Shown here: positions 44,469-54,022 of the stretch, piece after piece
Layout of the letters: every line of letters starts with the position of its first letter
Position numbering within the stretch: position 1 is the stretch's first letter
Assembly (NCBI GenBank): GCA_964598225.1
Contig: CAZRBG010000014.1
Location: 1 to 64,000 of the forward strand
Source of the DNA: SG8-4 sp964598225
GTDB lineage: Bacteria; Planctomycetota; Phycisphaerae; Sedimentisphaerales; Anaerobacaceae
DNA: 64,000 nucleotides
Direction of reading: 5' to 3'
Made by a program: the position numbers and the translations under genes
Notes under the pieces: model-generated
Told to the model about the DNA's origin: nothing
What the model saw: only the letters and a program-made list of their open reading frames with translations
The model's database searches: none

Positions 44469-45602
44469 TTAGCCTGCGGCGTTCTTAAGCGCCTCGTTTA
44501 CAATTTCGCCGTCGTGGGTGACAAGGCAGCCCTGCATGATCTCGTCATCTCGGTCGAGTTTGAAGCTTTTAGCTTCTTTGTCCCAGAAATGCTCGAGGAA
44601 ATTGTACATGTTACTCGAAAACACCTGGCTCGCGGCGACGGGAACCTCACGCTCTATTTCGGGCTTTCCTATGACTGTAACACCTTTTCGCTCGATCTTC
44701 TTGCCCGGTTCCGAAGCCTCCACGTTGCCGCCTGTCTCGACAGCCAGATCGATCACGACGCTGCCGGGCTTCATGCCGTCTAACATGTCGTTAGTTACAA
44801 TCAAAGGCGCCTTCCTGCCGAAGACTTTTGCCGTCGTGATGACAACGTCAGATTGGGCGCACATTTTTGCCATCGCAAGGCGCTGCTTTTCGATCTGAAC
44901 GTCGGTCAACTGTTTGGCGTATCCGTCTTTGGTCTTACCCGTTTCGCCAAGATCCACTTTGAGAGGTTTCGCACCCAGCGAAAGAATTTGCTCCCGGGCT
45001 TCCGGGCGAACGTCGAAAGCGTCGACTCGGGCGCCCAAACGCTTGGCTGTTGCTATCGCCTGCAGGCCCGCTACTCCCGCGCCTATTATGAAAACGCGTG
45101 CCGGAGCAATGGTGCCTGCCGCCGTCATCATCATGGGGAGAATCTTTTTCAGACGCTTAGCCGCCATGATTACAGCGACGTAGCCGGCGAGGTTGGCCTG
45201 AGAACTAAGAACGTCCATCTTCTGAGCAATGGTTGTGCGAGGGATCATCTCGAGGCTGATCCCGCTGACCTTGCCGGCGGCGAATTGTTTGACTAATTCG
45301 ACGTTATTGAAAGGATCCATGTAGCTAATATGGATACATCCCTCGGCGAGGTGCGGAATATCTTCGGCGCCGGGCGCGCTTATGCGCAGGATTATCTCCG
45401 CCTCCGAGAGCGACGCCTCTCGATCACCCGACATCTGGATACCTGCTTCTTCGTATGCATCGTCCAGGATGTCTATGGATTTTCCGATTCCGCTCTGAAC
45501 CTCGACGTCTGCGCCGAGACTTACCAGCCTGGCGGCATCTGTCGGTAGTAACGGGATTCTTGTTTCCGCAGCGTCGAGTTCTCTGGGAACGAATAGTTTC
45601 AT
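44469..45602 (-). CDS. pntA1: NAD(P)+ transhydrogenase, alpha subunit soluble part
   Basis: The 377-residue NAD(H)-binding domain I shows the N-terminal VPRELDAAETRIPLLPTDA, the nucleotide-binding VFIIGAGVAGLQAIATAKRLGARVDAFDVR, the mobile loop region (GETGKTKDGYAKQLTD) and KAPLIVTNDMLDGMKPGSVVIDLA. It is the first gene of the pnt operon, divergent from the methyltransferase/PQQ gene with 185 bases between them. Confidence 0.94.
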   Translation of the reverse strand: MKLFVPRELDAAETRIPLLPTDAARLVSLGADVEVQSGIGKSIDILDDAYEEAGIQMSGDREASLSEAEIILRISAPGAEDIPHLAEGCIHISYMDPFNNVELVKQFAAGKVSGISLEMIPRTTIAQKMDVLSSQANLAGYVAVIMAAKRLKKILPMMMTAAGTIAPARVFIIGAGVAGLQAIATAKRLGARVDAFDVRPEAREQILSLGAKPLKVDLGETGKTKDGYAKQLTDVQIEKQRLAMAKMCAQSDVVITTAKVFGRKAPLIVTNDMLDGMKPGSVVIDLAVETGGNVEASEPGKKIERKGVTVIGKPEIEREVPVAASQVFSSNMYNFLEHFWDKEAKSFKLDRDDEIMQGCLVTHDGEIVNEALKNAAG

Positions 45603-45787
45603 TTTTTTTTATTCTCTTTTCCGGCAACTTGATTTTTACAGTTATCAAGCCCAACATCCTTCTCGACCGGAGATAGTACGGCGGGGATTACCACATGTCA
45701 AGGGCAATCGAGACGGTTATTGCTCTTTTCTGGACGAGTGAATTTTGGTACACTTGCTCGAAATTGACCATTAAGGAGCCTGAACAG

Positions 45788-48700
45788 ATGAGAATGTCAG
45801 AAACCAAAAACATCCGCTTGCCGATCCGCTCGATTTTTGTGTCTTTCATTATTCTGCTTGTCATCACATTGCAGGCGGCAGGGGATATTACCTGGAGGCA
45901 GATAAAAGAACGTTCCGGAGTGCAGGGAGGGCTTATCGTTCACCTGGGTTGCGGCAGGGGTGAATTGACTGCAACATTAGGAAATGGCGAGAGTTACATC
46001 GTACACGGACTCGATACGGACGCTGAAATGGTTGCGCAAGCCCGGAAACATATCAAGGTTGGGGATCGTTACGGGACGGTTTCGGTTGATGTTTTCGACG
46101 GAAGAAATTTGCCTTATATTGATAATCTCGTCAATCTGGTCGTATCGGATGACCTCGGCGATGTTCGCATGAAGGAAATCATGCGGGTGCTCGCTCCAGG
46201 CGGCGTTGCGTACGTCAAAGGCGAGGCCAACTGGAGCAAAAGAGTCAAACCCCGGCCCGAGGATATCGACGAGTGGACTCATTATCTGCACGACGCCGCC
46301 GGAAACGCAGTGGCGGACGACACTGTGGTCGGACCTCCCCGTCGTATGCAATGGGTGGGCAGCCCGCGATGGGGCAGGCACCACGACCACATGTCCAGCG
46401 TCAGTGCCGTCGTAACGTCCGGAGGCCGGCTGTTTTACATTGTGGACGAGGCGCCGCGATTTTCGATTCTTATCAAGCCGCAGTGGAAACTGGTTGCCCG
46501 AGATGCCTTCAACGGCACCATTCTGTGGAAACGCTCTATCGAGACGTGGTACGACCACTTACATCGACTCAAGAGCGGCCCGGCGGAACTGCCCCGGCGC
46601 CTTGTTGCAATAGACGATCGCGTGTACGTAACTCTGGGTCTGGATGCTCCCATAAGCGTGCTCGATGCGGCCACCGGCCGGACGATTCACACTTATAAGA
46701 ACACTGCCCGTACCGAGGAAATTCTCATCTCCGACGGCATAATCCTCGCGCGCATCGGCGGGGAATCAGCGCCATCTGCGACGGGCAAATCTAAACGTGA
46801 AGATCTTAGGGAAACCTCGAAGGAGTTAAACGACAGACTGATTGCCCTGAACGCAGAATCGGGTGGTGTGCTGTGGACGGGCGAGCACCGCGTAGTCAAG
46901 CTTGCTTTCGCTATGAATGAAAATCGAGTTGTTATGCTGAGCGGGGACCGCCTACTATGCCTGGACAAGAAAAGCGGCGATCAGATTTGGCGTTCCGAAC
47001 CGGTAGCCCGCGCCGAAAAATGGCCCGTTCGATCCGGACCGACGCTTGTTTTGTACGACGACGTCGTGCTTCTGGCTGGCGGCGAACTCGCCGCCGAGGG
47101 CAATCGATCCTGGAAGGTCGATCAGAACGATACTTTGACCGCTTTGTCGATTAAGGACGGCAGGATATTATGGAAAGCGCCTCATCCTCTCTCCGGCTAT
47201 GCGTCTGCCGAGGACCTCCTTGTGGCAGGCGACACCGTCTGGATCGGCGAGACAACGAGCGGCCACGCGGTTGGAAAATTTCTCGGGCGAGACGTTCGCA
47301 CAGGCGAGATTGTGAGCGAATTCAATCCGGACGTGGACACATACTGGTTTCACCATCGCTGTTACCGCGGCAAGGCTACAGAACGATTTTTGCTTATGTC
47401 GCGAACGGGCGTTGAGTTCATCGATTTCGAGAAAGAGCACTGGGATATCAATCACTGGGTCCGCGGCGCCTGCCTCTATGGTGTGATGCCGGCAAACGGA
47501 CTTCTATACGCTCCCCAAAATCCCTGTGCCTGTGCCCCCGAAGCAAAGCAATATGGTTTGAACGCACTTGCGCCGGCTAAAGGCCCGCGCACAACGGCCT
47601 CAGCAGCCCGAAAGGAGCGCCTCCAAAAAGGCCCTGCTTACAATCAAATTGATAACAGTCAATCGACAACAGTCAATCCCAACGACTGGCCGACGTATCG
47701 TCATGACAACGCCCGAAGCGGCAGAACGAATAAATCGGTTCCGGCGGCCCTTAACTCCTCCTGGAAGACCGAAGTCGGCGGCAATCTTACAAGTCCCGTC
47801 ATAGCGGGGGGGAAGGTATTGTTTGCATCGAAAGATTCGCATACGGTGTACGCACTTGATTCTGAGTCGGGCCATATTCTCTGGAGCTATACTGCCGGAG
47901 CGAGAGTGGACTCACCGCCCACTATTTTCCGCTCAATGGTGCTGTTCGGCTCGGCTGATGGTTATGTCTACAACCTCCGGGCGTCCGACGGCGCGCTGAT
48001 CTGGCGTTACCGAGCGGCTCCGATGGACCAAAGGCTGATGTGGTTCGAGCAGTTGGAATCCGTCTGGCCCGTACACGGCAGCGTCCTGGTCCAGGACGAC
48101 GTCGTTTATTTCGTGGCGGGTCGCTCGGCTTTTCTCGATGACGGCATGCGTTTGATCCGGCTCGATCCCGCTACGGGACGACTGCTATCGGAGACAGTGC
48201 TCGATGAGCGGGACCGTGCAACGGGGAAGATGATTCAAGACTATATCAGACAGCACAATATGCCCGTTTCATTGCCGGATGTTCTGTCCTGCGACGGTCG
48301 GCTGGTCTATATGCGCTCGCAGCCGTTCGATCTGACCGGCAAGAGGCTGCCGCTTAAAGCTTTGCCGTATGAAGGTAATCCCCAGAGATATTCGATACCT
48401 GTAACGCAGCAGCCGGAACACGCCCACTTATTCTGCCCGACCGGATTTCTGGACGATAGTTGGTGGCATCGAACGTATTGGGTATACGGCAGCCGTTTCC
48501 TCGGTGGCTGGGCCGGATACTCTCGGGCGGGAAAGGTCGTTCCCGCTGGTAAGATTCTCGTCTTCGACGAAGACAACGTTTACGGCTACGGGCGAAAGCC
48601 TCAATACTACCGCTGGACAACACCGATTGAACATCACCTATTCTCGGGGGCGAAGAATGCTGCCGACGTCGAACAGGCAGAAGGCAAGAAGAAAAGAAAT

Positions 48701-49060
48701 CCAAGGAGAGGCTTCAAGGTGTTTCACCACTGGACGAAAGAAATACCTTTGTTCGTCCGAGCAATGGTGATGGCTGACCAAACACTGTTCATTGCAGGCC
48801 CGGCGGATATTGTCGACGAAAATGAAATCAGAAGGCACCTCGGCAGCGATGAAGCCCAACGGCGGCTACAAGAGCAGGTCGAAGCATACGTCGGCAAGAA
48901 AGGCGCGATGCTCCGGGCGGTCTCGGCGGCGGATGGCCAAACGCAGGCTGAGCTTCGACTGGACGAACTGCCGGTTTTCGACGGTATGGCCGCTGCTTAT
49001 GGCCGATTGTACATGACTACAGTTGACGGCAACGTCGTATGTATGGGAAAAGCCAAATGA
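45788..49060 (+). CDS. Exported SAM-methyltransferase-like/PQQ-propeller fusion
   Basis: The 1090-residue protein has a signal peptide (about residues 10-32), then a class I SAM-type domain (LIVHLGCGRGELTATLG, VHGLDTDAEMV, VNLVVSDDLGDVRMKEIMRVLAPGG), then two long stretches of PQQ-like beta-propeller blades (e.g. LDAATGRTIHTYKN, KSGDQIWRSEP, DSESGHILWSYTAG, RASDGALIWRYRA). The second begins with NDWPTYRHDNARSG. The ATG at 45788 has AAGGAG nine bases upstream. The architecture is recurrent in planctomycetes, but its activity is unknown; whether the SAM domain still binds SAM outside the cytoplasm is doubtful. It is coupled to the next gene by a 4-base overlap. Confidence 0.82.
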   Translation: MRMSETKNIRLPIRSIFVSFIILLVITLQAAGDITWRQIKERSGVQGGLIVHLGCGRGELTATLGNGESYIVHGLDTDAEMVAQARKHIKVGDRYGTVSVDVFDGRNLPYIDNLVNLVVSDDLGDVRMKEIMRVLAPGGVAYVKGEANWSKRVKPRPEDIDEWTHYLHDAAGNAVADDTVVGPPRRMQWVGSPRWGRHHDHMSSVSAVVTSGGRLFYIVDEAPRFSILIKPQWKLVARDAFNGTILWKRSIETWYDHLHRLKSGPAELPRRLVAIDDRVYVTLGLDAPISVLDAATGRTIHTYKNTARTEEILISDGIILARIGGESAPSATGKSKREDLRETSKELNDRLIALNAESGGVLWTGEHRVVKLAFAMNENRVVMLSGDRLLCLDKKSGDQIWRSEPVARAEKWPVRSGPTLVLYDDVVLLAGGELAAEGNRSWKVDQNDTLTALSIKDGRILWKAPHPLSGYASAEDLLVAGDTVWIGETTSGHAVGKFLGRDVRTGEIVSEFNPDVDTYWFHHRCYRGKATERFLLMSRTGVEFIDFEKEHWDINHWVRGACLYGVMPANGLLYAPQNPCACAPEAKQYGLNALAPAKGPRTTASAARKERLQKGPAYNQIDNSQSTTVNPNDWPTYRHDNARSGRTNKSVPAALNSSWKTEVGGNLTSPVIAGGKVLFASKDSHTVYALDSESGHILWSYTAGARVDSPPTIFRSMVLFGSADGYVYNLRASDGALIWRYRAAPMDQRLMWFEQLESVWPVHGSVLVQDDVVYFVAGRSAFLDDGMRLIRLDPATGRLLSETVLDERDRATGKMIQDYIRQHNMPVSLPDVLSCDGRLVYMRSQPFDLTGKRLPLKALPYEGNPQRYSIPVTQQPEHAHLFCPTGFLDDSWWHRTYWVYGSRFLGGWAGYSRAGKVVPAGKILVFDEDNVYGYGRKPQYYRWTTPIEHHLFSGAKNAADVEQAEGKKKRNPRRGFKVFHHWTKEIPLFVRAMVMADQTLFIAGPADIVDENEIRRHLGSDEAQRRLQEQVEAYVGKKGAMLRAVSAADGQTQAELRLDELPVFDGMAAAYGRLYMTTVDGNVVCMGKAK

Positions 49061-50400
49061 TCGGACGGTTTTCGGCAGGAAAATTGACGACAGTTTTGCT
49101 GATCGTCGGATTTCTCGCACTTCCGAGTCAATCGCGAGTTTCTGTCCGTATCTCTGATGACGATTTGCTTGAAGAGATTTCCGAGGCTGCGTTCCTGTTC
49201 TTCGTCAAAGAGGCCGACCCGGAATCCGGACTCGTGCGCGATAAGACCGGCGTTGAATTTTGCAGCATTGCCTCGGTTGGTTTTGGCCTCGCCGCGATGC
49301 CTATAGCCGCCGAACGCGAGTGGCTGAGCCATCAGGAAGCCGAATCGCGTGTACTACGCGCGTTGAGGACTCTCGCGAGTTCGTCGGCGCATCATCACGG
49401 AGTCTTCTGCCACTATATCGATCTTCACACTGGCGAAGCAACCAGACTTGGCTACGAGCAGGTAGCTTCGACGATAGATACGGCACTGCTTATGGCCGGC
49501 GCGATAACGGCGGGTCGGTATTTCTCGGGAGAGTGTGGAAAGTTGGCGGAGGATCTGTTTTCTCGCGTTAACTGGCGGCGATTTGTAAATCCCGACAAAT
49601 GCCAGGTTTATATGGCGTGGCAGCCGGAGCACTTCGATAATACGAACGGACCCGGGCGATTCAGGAAAGCCACCTGGAACTGGTACACCGACGAAGCTCT
49701 GCTGATTTGCCTGCTGGGCCTGTCGGCGCCGAACGAACGGTATCGTTTGCCTACTAATTGCCTGATCAAGTGGAAGCGCCCTCGGGGGCGCTACGGCAAT
49801 GGCGAGCAATTTATCTACACCTGGCCCGGCACGTTCTTCACGTACACATTTGCTCACTGCTTCTACGATTTTCGCAATACGGGCCGGGATGCTCAGGGTG
49901 TCGACTGGTTCGAGAATACCCGCCGGGCAGCGGCAGCCAACCGCGAGTGGTGCAGAGATAACGCGACTCGCTTCAGAACATACGGGCGCGATCGCTGGGG
50001 CATAACCGCCTGCAGCGGGCCCGGCAACAGATACATCGTTCCGGGCCATCAGCCCCGAGGTGCGAAGGGCAACGCCCCAGCGGGCGGGACTCTGGCGCCG
50101 TACGGAGCGGCTATGGCTCTGCCGTTTTTGAGAGACGATGCGATAGCTGCGCTGCGACACATGCGAAATCTTAACGTCGATGGCCGACCAATCTGGCGCG
50201 ATCCCGAGCAGGGCGGTTACGGCCTGCCGGACGCATTCAATATCGACGAAGACTGGATCTCAGACCGCACCTTCGGCATCGCTCACGGCCCCATGATCTT
50301 AATGATAGAAAACGCTCGAAGCGGCCTCGTCTGGAAGTTATTCATGTCAAATAAACACATTCAGGCCGGCATCAGCAGAGCCGGTTTCGCCGGTAAATAG
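49057..50400 (+). CDS. Exported glycoamylase-like protein (GH144/PF10091 type)
   Basis: The 447-residue protein has a signal peptide (LTTVLLIVGFLALPSQS) and an alpha/alpha barrel recognised by DDLLEEISEAAFLFFVKEADPESGLVRDK, STIDTALLMAGAI, NWYTDEALLICLLGL, WGITACSGPG and GPMILMIENARSGLVWKLF. Family members act on beta-1,2-glucans or related polymers. The ATG at 49057 overlaps the stop of the methyltransferase/PQQ gene (ATGA), so both are made together. A palindromic repeat supplies its TAG stop. Confidence 0.85.
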   Translation: MIGRFSAGKLTTVLLIVGFLALPSQSRVSVRISDDDLLEEISEAAFLFFVKEADPESGLVRDKTGVEFCSIASVGFGLAAMPIAAEREWLSHQEAESRVLRALRTLASSSAHHHGVFCHYIDLHTGEATRLGYEQVASTIDTALLMAGAITAGRYFSGECGKLAEDLFSRVNWRRFVNPDKCQVYMAWQPEHFDNTNGPGRFRKATWNWYTDEALLICLLGLSAPNERYRLPTNCLIKWKRPRGRYGNGEQFIYTWPGTFFTYTFAHCFYDFRNTGRDAQGVDWFENTRRAAAANREWCRDNATRFRTYGRDRWGITACSGPGNRYIVPGHQPRGAKGNAPAGGTLAPYGAAMALPFLRDDAIAALRHMRNLNVDGRPIWRDPEQGGYGLPDAFNIDEDWISDRTFGIAHGPMILMIENARSGLVWKLFMSNKHIQAGISRAGFAGK

Positions 50401-50418
50401 GGTGGGGCTTACCCCACC
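50397..50418. repeat. Single copy of the GGTGGGGCTTGCCCCACC-type repeat
   Basis: The unit, with TTA in the loop in place of TTG, starts one base before the TAG stop codon of the glycoamylase-like gene and contains it. It can fold as an eight-base-pair hairpin and lies between two convergent genes. Confidence 0.8.
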
Positions 50419-50469
50419 GAAAGTCGAGCGCGATGGTTGGGATTTTGTTCACTTCCAATTAGTTCTGGT

Positions 50470-53400
50470 TTACCTGACCGGATATGGCGGCAGCGGCGGT
50501 ATTTCTTTCTCCTTTGTTTCCAGTTCCTCGAGAATTACCTCGATTGCCTTGTTCAACTGCTGGTCGATGCCGGCGTATTCTTTGGCGGGGTCGTTATCGA
50601 CGTAGATGTCCGGTTCGACGCCGTAGCCTTCGATGATCCACTTCTTGCCTTCGACGTCGTAGCGCGAAAATTCAGGCTTGTTGAGAAATCCGCCGTCCAG
50701 CAGCGGCAGCGTTCCACGAATGCCGACAACCCCGCCCCAGGTGCGCTTGCCGACCACTTTGCCGAGATTGTGTTTCTTGAAGCGATAGGTGAACAGATCG
50801 CCGTCCGAGGCGCTGAATTCATCTGCCAGGCAGACCATCGGCCCGTAGATCATCGCCGACGGATCGGTGTGCGGCGCGGTGTTTCTGGCGAAGTCGACCA
50901 TGACGATTTCCCGCCGCAGCCTTTCGATTAACATGGGCGAAACGTTGCCGCCGCCGTTTCCGCGGACGTCGATGATCAAGGCCTTCTTGCGAATCTGAGG
51001 GTAGAAATACTTGACGAACTCGTTCAGGCCTCTGCGGCCCATATCCGGCACGTGAATATAGCCGACCTTGCCGTCGGTTGCTTCGCTGACTTTCTCGATA
51101 TTTGTCTGTACCCAGTCGTAATAGTACAGATCGGTTTCACTGGACGTCGGCACTACCACGACCTCGCGTGCTCCCTTGCGGGTGGGCGTGGAATTGAGTT
51201 TGAGAGTCACCTGCTTGCCCGCCTTGTTGACCAGCAGTTCATAGATGTTATTTACATCGTCGGTCGATTTGCCGTTTACGGCGAGAATGTAATCGCCTTC
51301 CTTGGCGTCGACCCCGATCTCAGTAAGCGGCGAGCGGATATTTTTGGTCCAGTTCTGGCCGGGCAGGATTTGCTCGATCCTGTAGTATCCCGATTTCGAA
51401 TCGTGTACTACCCCCGCTCCGAGAAGCCCCAGTTGTATTCTCTTTGGCTTGGGGTATTCTCCCCCGCCGACGTAGGTGTGGCCGACGTTCAGCTCGCCGA
51501 TCATTTCGCCGATGACGTAAGTCAGATCGGCCCGGTGATTCACGTAGTCAACGAGCGGCTCGTAACGCTCGCGCATCTCAGGCCAGTCGACGCCGTGCAT
51601 GTTGGGGACGTAGAAGAACTCACGCATCTGACGCCAGCATTCATTGAAGATCTGTGTCCACTGCTTTCTCTTGTTCAGATGGACTTCCATGCCGGAAAGA
51701 TCCAGCGTCTCTTTCATCGAAATTTTCGACTTGGGCAGGTCGATGATTGCGTACTTGCCGCCGGAGGCGACCAGCATTTTCTCATGATCGGCCGATATTT
51801 CGTAGCCGCCTATATCACCAAGACCGGTCTCTTCCTGCTCCTTCAGGTCATACACAAACAAGCCGCTGTTGTTGCCTTTGCTGGTCCTTCGTATATAATA
51901 TAGACTGTCGCCGACGGAGTTCAGGTTCCGGTAATTACCTACTGCCGTCGGCAGTACGACCACTCGATCCTTTATGCCGTCTATGTCGACTTTGATTCGC
52001 TGTTTCTTCTTCTTTGCGGCTTTCTCCGGCTTTTCTTTTGTATCGTTAGGCTCGCTCCCTTCGGCATCCTTCTTTTTCTTTGTTTTATTCTCGATCTCTA
52101 CTTCAACTTCGTCGCTTTTCGGCTTGAAGGGCGAGTCCGTGCTTTTTGCCAGCGTCAGAAGATATATCCGAGACATGTCCTGGTAAGCGTGATTCCATTC
52201 GGTCCTGCTGTAGATCGGATTGAAGTCCCGGTCGGAAACGAAGAATACGAACTTGCCGTCAGAGCTGAAAACAGGTCGCGATGCCGAGTACCAGCCCTCT
52301 GTTAGCTCATAAGACTCCTTCTCTTTGAGCGAGTAAAGATATATCTTGTTCATCATCTCGACTTCGGATTTGGCGTAGACAATCCACCTGCTGTCCGGCG
52401 ACCACGCGTAATTCCTGAATTCCCAACTGTCGGATTTGTCCACCTCGGTAATCCTGCCGCTGCTTACATTGACGAATCGCAGGCGAAGCATCTTGTCGGC
52501 CCAGAGAATCTTTTTGCTGTCGGGCGACCATTTGATTTGATACTTGTATGTCTCGGCGTTATTTGTGACCTGCCTTTCCCGGCCGCGGCCAGCCTGTGGA
52601 ATGATATGAATCTCGTCCTCACCCGAGGCGTCGGAGATATGCGCGATCCACTTGCCGTTAGGCGACCATTTGGAGTTGCGTTCGTGAATGCCGGACGATT
52701 CGGTAAGATTGCGGGTTGGGCCGTGTTGGGCCGGGATTGTGAAAACATCTCCTCTTGCGCCGAATAAGGCGCGATTGCCGTCGGGGGCTATCTCATAGTT
52801 GGTTACGTTGTCGGAGACACTTACGATTTCGCTCCTGCCGCCGTTAAGATCTTCCTGAATACGGACGACCACTTTCTCACAGTTTTCGGTCTCAATATCG
52901 AAGCGATAAATATAGCCGCCGTTCTCGAAAACGATGGCATTTCTCCCCAGCGAAGGAAACTTGATGTCGAAGTCGGTGAAGTTGGTGAGCTTTTCGGTCT
53001 GTTTGGAATCGAGATCGTAGACGAACAGATTCATCCGCTTGTTCTCATCCCGGTCGGAGAGGAAGAATATCTTATCGTCGGCCCACATCGGGATTATGTC
53101 CTGAGCGGGGTCGTCTGTGATGTTCTCGACTCTCTTTGTCTTGAAGTCGTAAATCCAGATATCATCCGCCATGCCCCCACGGTAACGTTTCCACGTGCGG
53201 AATTCGCGGAATATTCGATTGTAGGCGAGCTTCTTGTCGTTCGGCGAGAAAGAGCAGAAGCCTCCGCGAGGAAGCGGCAGCTCATCGGCGAGCCCTCCCG
53301 ACTTGGGCACGGCATAAAGCCGGCCGTTGAAGCTGTTGAAAGATTTCATCCGCGAGCGGAAGATTATACTCTTGCCGTCGTTCTTCCAGGTCATCACGAT

Positions 53401-53763
53401 GTTGTTCGGTCCCATTCGGTCGGATACATCATCCCGACCTAAGGTTGCCGTGTGCGTCAGGCGCTGGGGCACGCCGCCGCCCGCCGGCATGCGATAGACC
53501 TCGGTGTTGCCGTCGTATTGACCGGTGAAGGCGATATGCTTTCCATCCGGAGAGAAGCGGGCGAACATTTCAAAGCCTTTGTGGTTTGTAAGCTTTCGGG
53601 CCACACCGCCGGTTGAGTCCACACTGTATAAATCGCCCGCATACGTGAAGACTATTTGGTCCTTGTGAATTGCCGGAAATCGCAGCAATCGTGCTTCCTC
53701 TTTGGCCGGCGCAGAACCGGCAATCAAAACAACAGCGAAAAACAATGTGAGCAAGCGTTTCAT
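50470..53763 (-). CDS. Exported tricorn-type protease (WD40-like propellers, PDZ, S41)
   Basis: The 1097-residue protein has a signal peptide (KRLLTLFFAVVLIAGSAPA), an N-terminal series of propeller blades (TNHKGFEMFARFSPDGKHIAF, SPNGKWIAHISDASGEDEI), and a Lys/Glu-rich insertion (about 560-600). A PDZ domain (LTEIGVDAKEGDYILAVNGKS) and an S41 peptidase core with DVRGNGGGNVS follow. The nucleophile is Ser986 in DEFSASDGDLF, with a candidate His in NVGHTYVGG. GAAAGG lies 7 bases before the ATG at 53763. Archaeal tricorn is cytosolic; the signal peptide points to a periplasmic enzyme here. Confidence 0.9.
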   Translation of the reverse strand: MKRLLTLFFAVVLIAGSAPAKEEARLLRFPAIHKDQIVFTYAGDLYSVDSTGGVARKLTNHKGFEMFARFSPDGKHIAFTGQYDGNTEVYRMPAGGGVPQRLTHTATLGRDDVSDRMGPNNIVMTWKNDGKSIIFRSRMKSFNSFNGRLYAVPKSGGLADELPLPRGGFCSFSPNDKKLAYNRIFREFRTWKRYRGGMADDIWIYDFKTKRVENITDDPAQDIIPMWADDKIFFLSDRDENKRMNLFVYDLDSKQTEKLTNFTDFDIKFPSLGRNAIVFENGGYIYRFDIETENCEKVVVRIQEDLNGGRSEIVSVSDNVTNYEIAPDGNRALFGARGDVFTIPAQHGPTRNLTESSGIHERNSKWSPNGKWIAHISDASGEDEIHIIPQAGRGRERQVTNNAETYKYQIKWSPDSKKILWADKMLRLRFVNVSSGRITEVDKSDSWEFRNYAWSPDSRWIVYAKSEVEMMNKIYLYSLKEKESYELTEGWYSASRPVFSSDGKFVFFVSDRDFNPIYSRTEWNHAYQDMSRIYLLTLAKSTDSPFKPKSDEVEVEIENKTKKKKDAEGSEPNDTKEKPEKAAKKKKQRIKVDIDGIKDRVVVLPTAVGNYRNLNSVGDSLYYIRRTSKGNNSGLFVYDLKEQEETGLGDIGGYEISADHEKMLVASGGKYAIIDLPKSKISMKETLDLSGMEVHLNKRKQWTQIFNECWRQMREFFYVPNMHGVDWPEMRERYEPLVDYVNHRADLTYVIGEMIGELNVGHTYVGGGEYPKPKRIQLGLLGAGVVHDSKSGYYRIEQILPGQNWTKNIRSPLTEIGVDAKEGDYILAVNGKSTDDVNNIYELLVNKAGKQVTLKLNSTPTRKGAREVVVVPTSSETDLYYYDWVQTNIEKVSEATDGKVGYIHVPDMGRRGLNEFVKYFYPQIRKKALIIDVRGNGGGNVSPMLIERLRREIVMVDFARNTAPHTDPSAMIYGPMVCLADEFSASDGDLFTYRFKKHNLGKVVGKRTWGGVVGIRGTLPLLDGGFLNKPEFSRYDVEGKKWIIEGYGVEPDIYVDNDPAKEYAGIDQQLNKAIEVILEELETKEKEIPPLPPYPVR

Positions 53764-53963
53764 ACGAAGGCCTTTCAAATGTGTGGAAGATATGTTCTCA
53801 ACAATCAAAGCATATTGTAGACTTATTGTATCCCCTGAACGTTAATGGTGCAAGAGGGCATTGACTCCGACGCGCATAAACACTATGCTCATCCTGCATA
53901 TTTCGTATTGCCTCGCGAATACGTCGCAATGAGCAATACGCGCATAACAGTCGCGCGACCCTC

Positions 53964-53984
53964 GGTGGGCAAGTCCCACCCTAC
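53964..53984. repeat. Single diverged copy of the palindromic repeat
   Basis: GGTGGGCAAGTCCCACCCTA is a shortened unit of the same family, in inverted orientation. It lies in the 259-base divergent gap between the tricorn-type and sulfatase genes, about 40 bases before the sulfatase start. Confidence 0.7.
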
Positions 53985-54022
53985 TGACTGGCTCACGAAT
54001 ACACAAATGAAAGGGCAATAAA

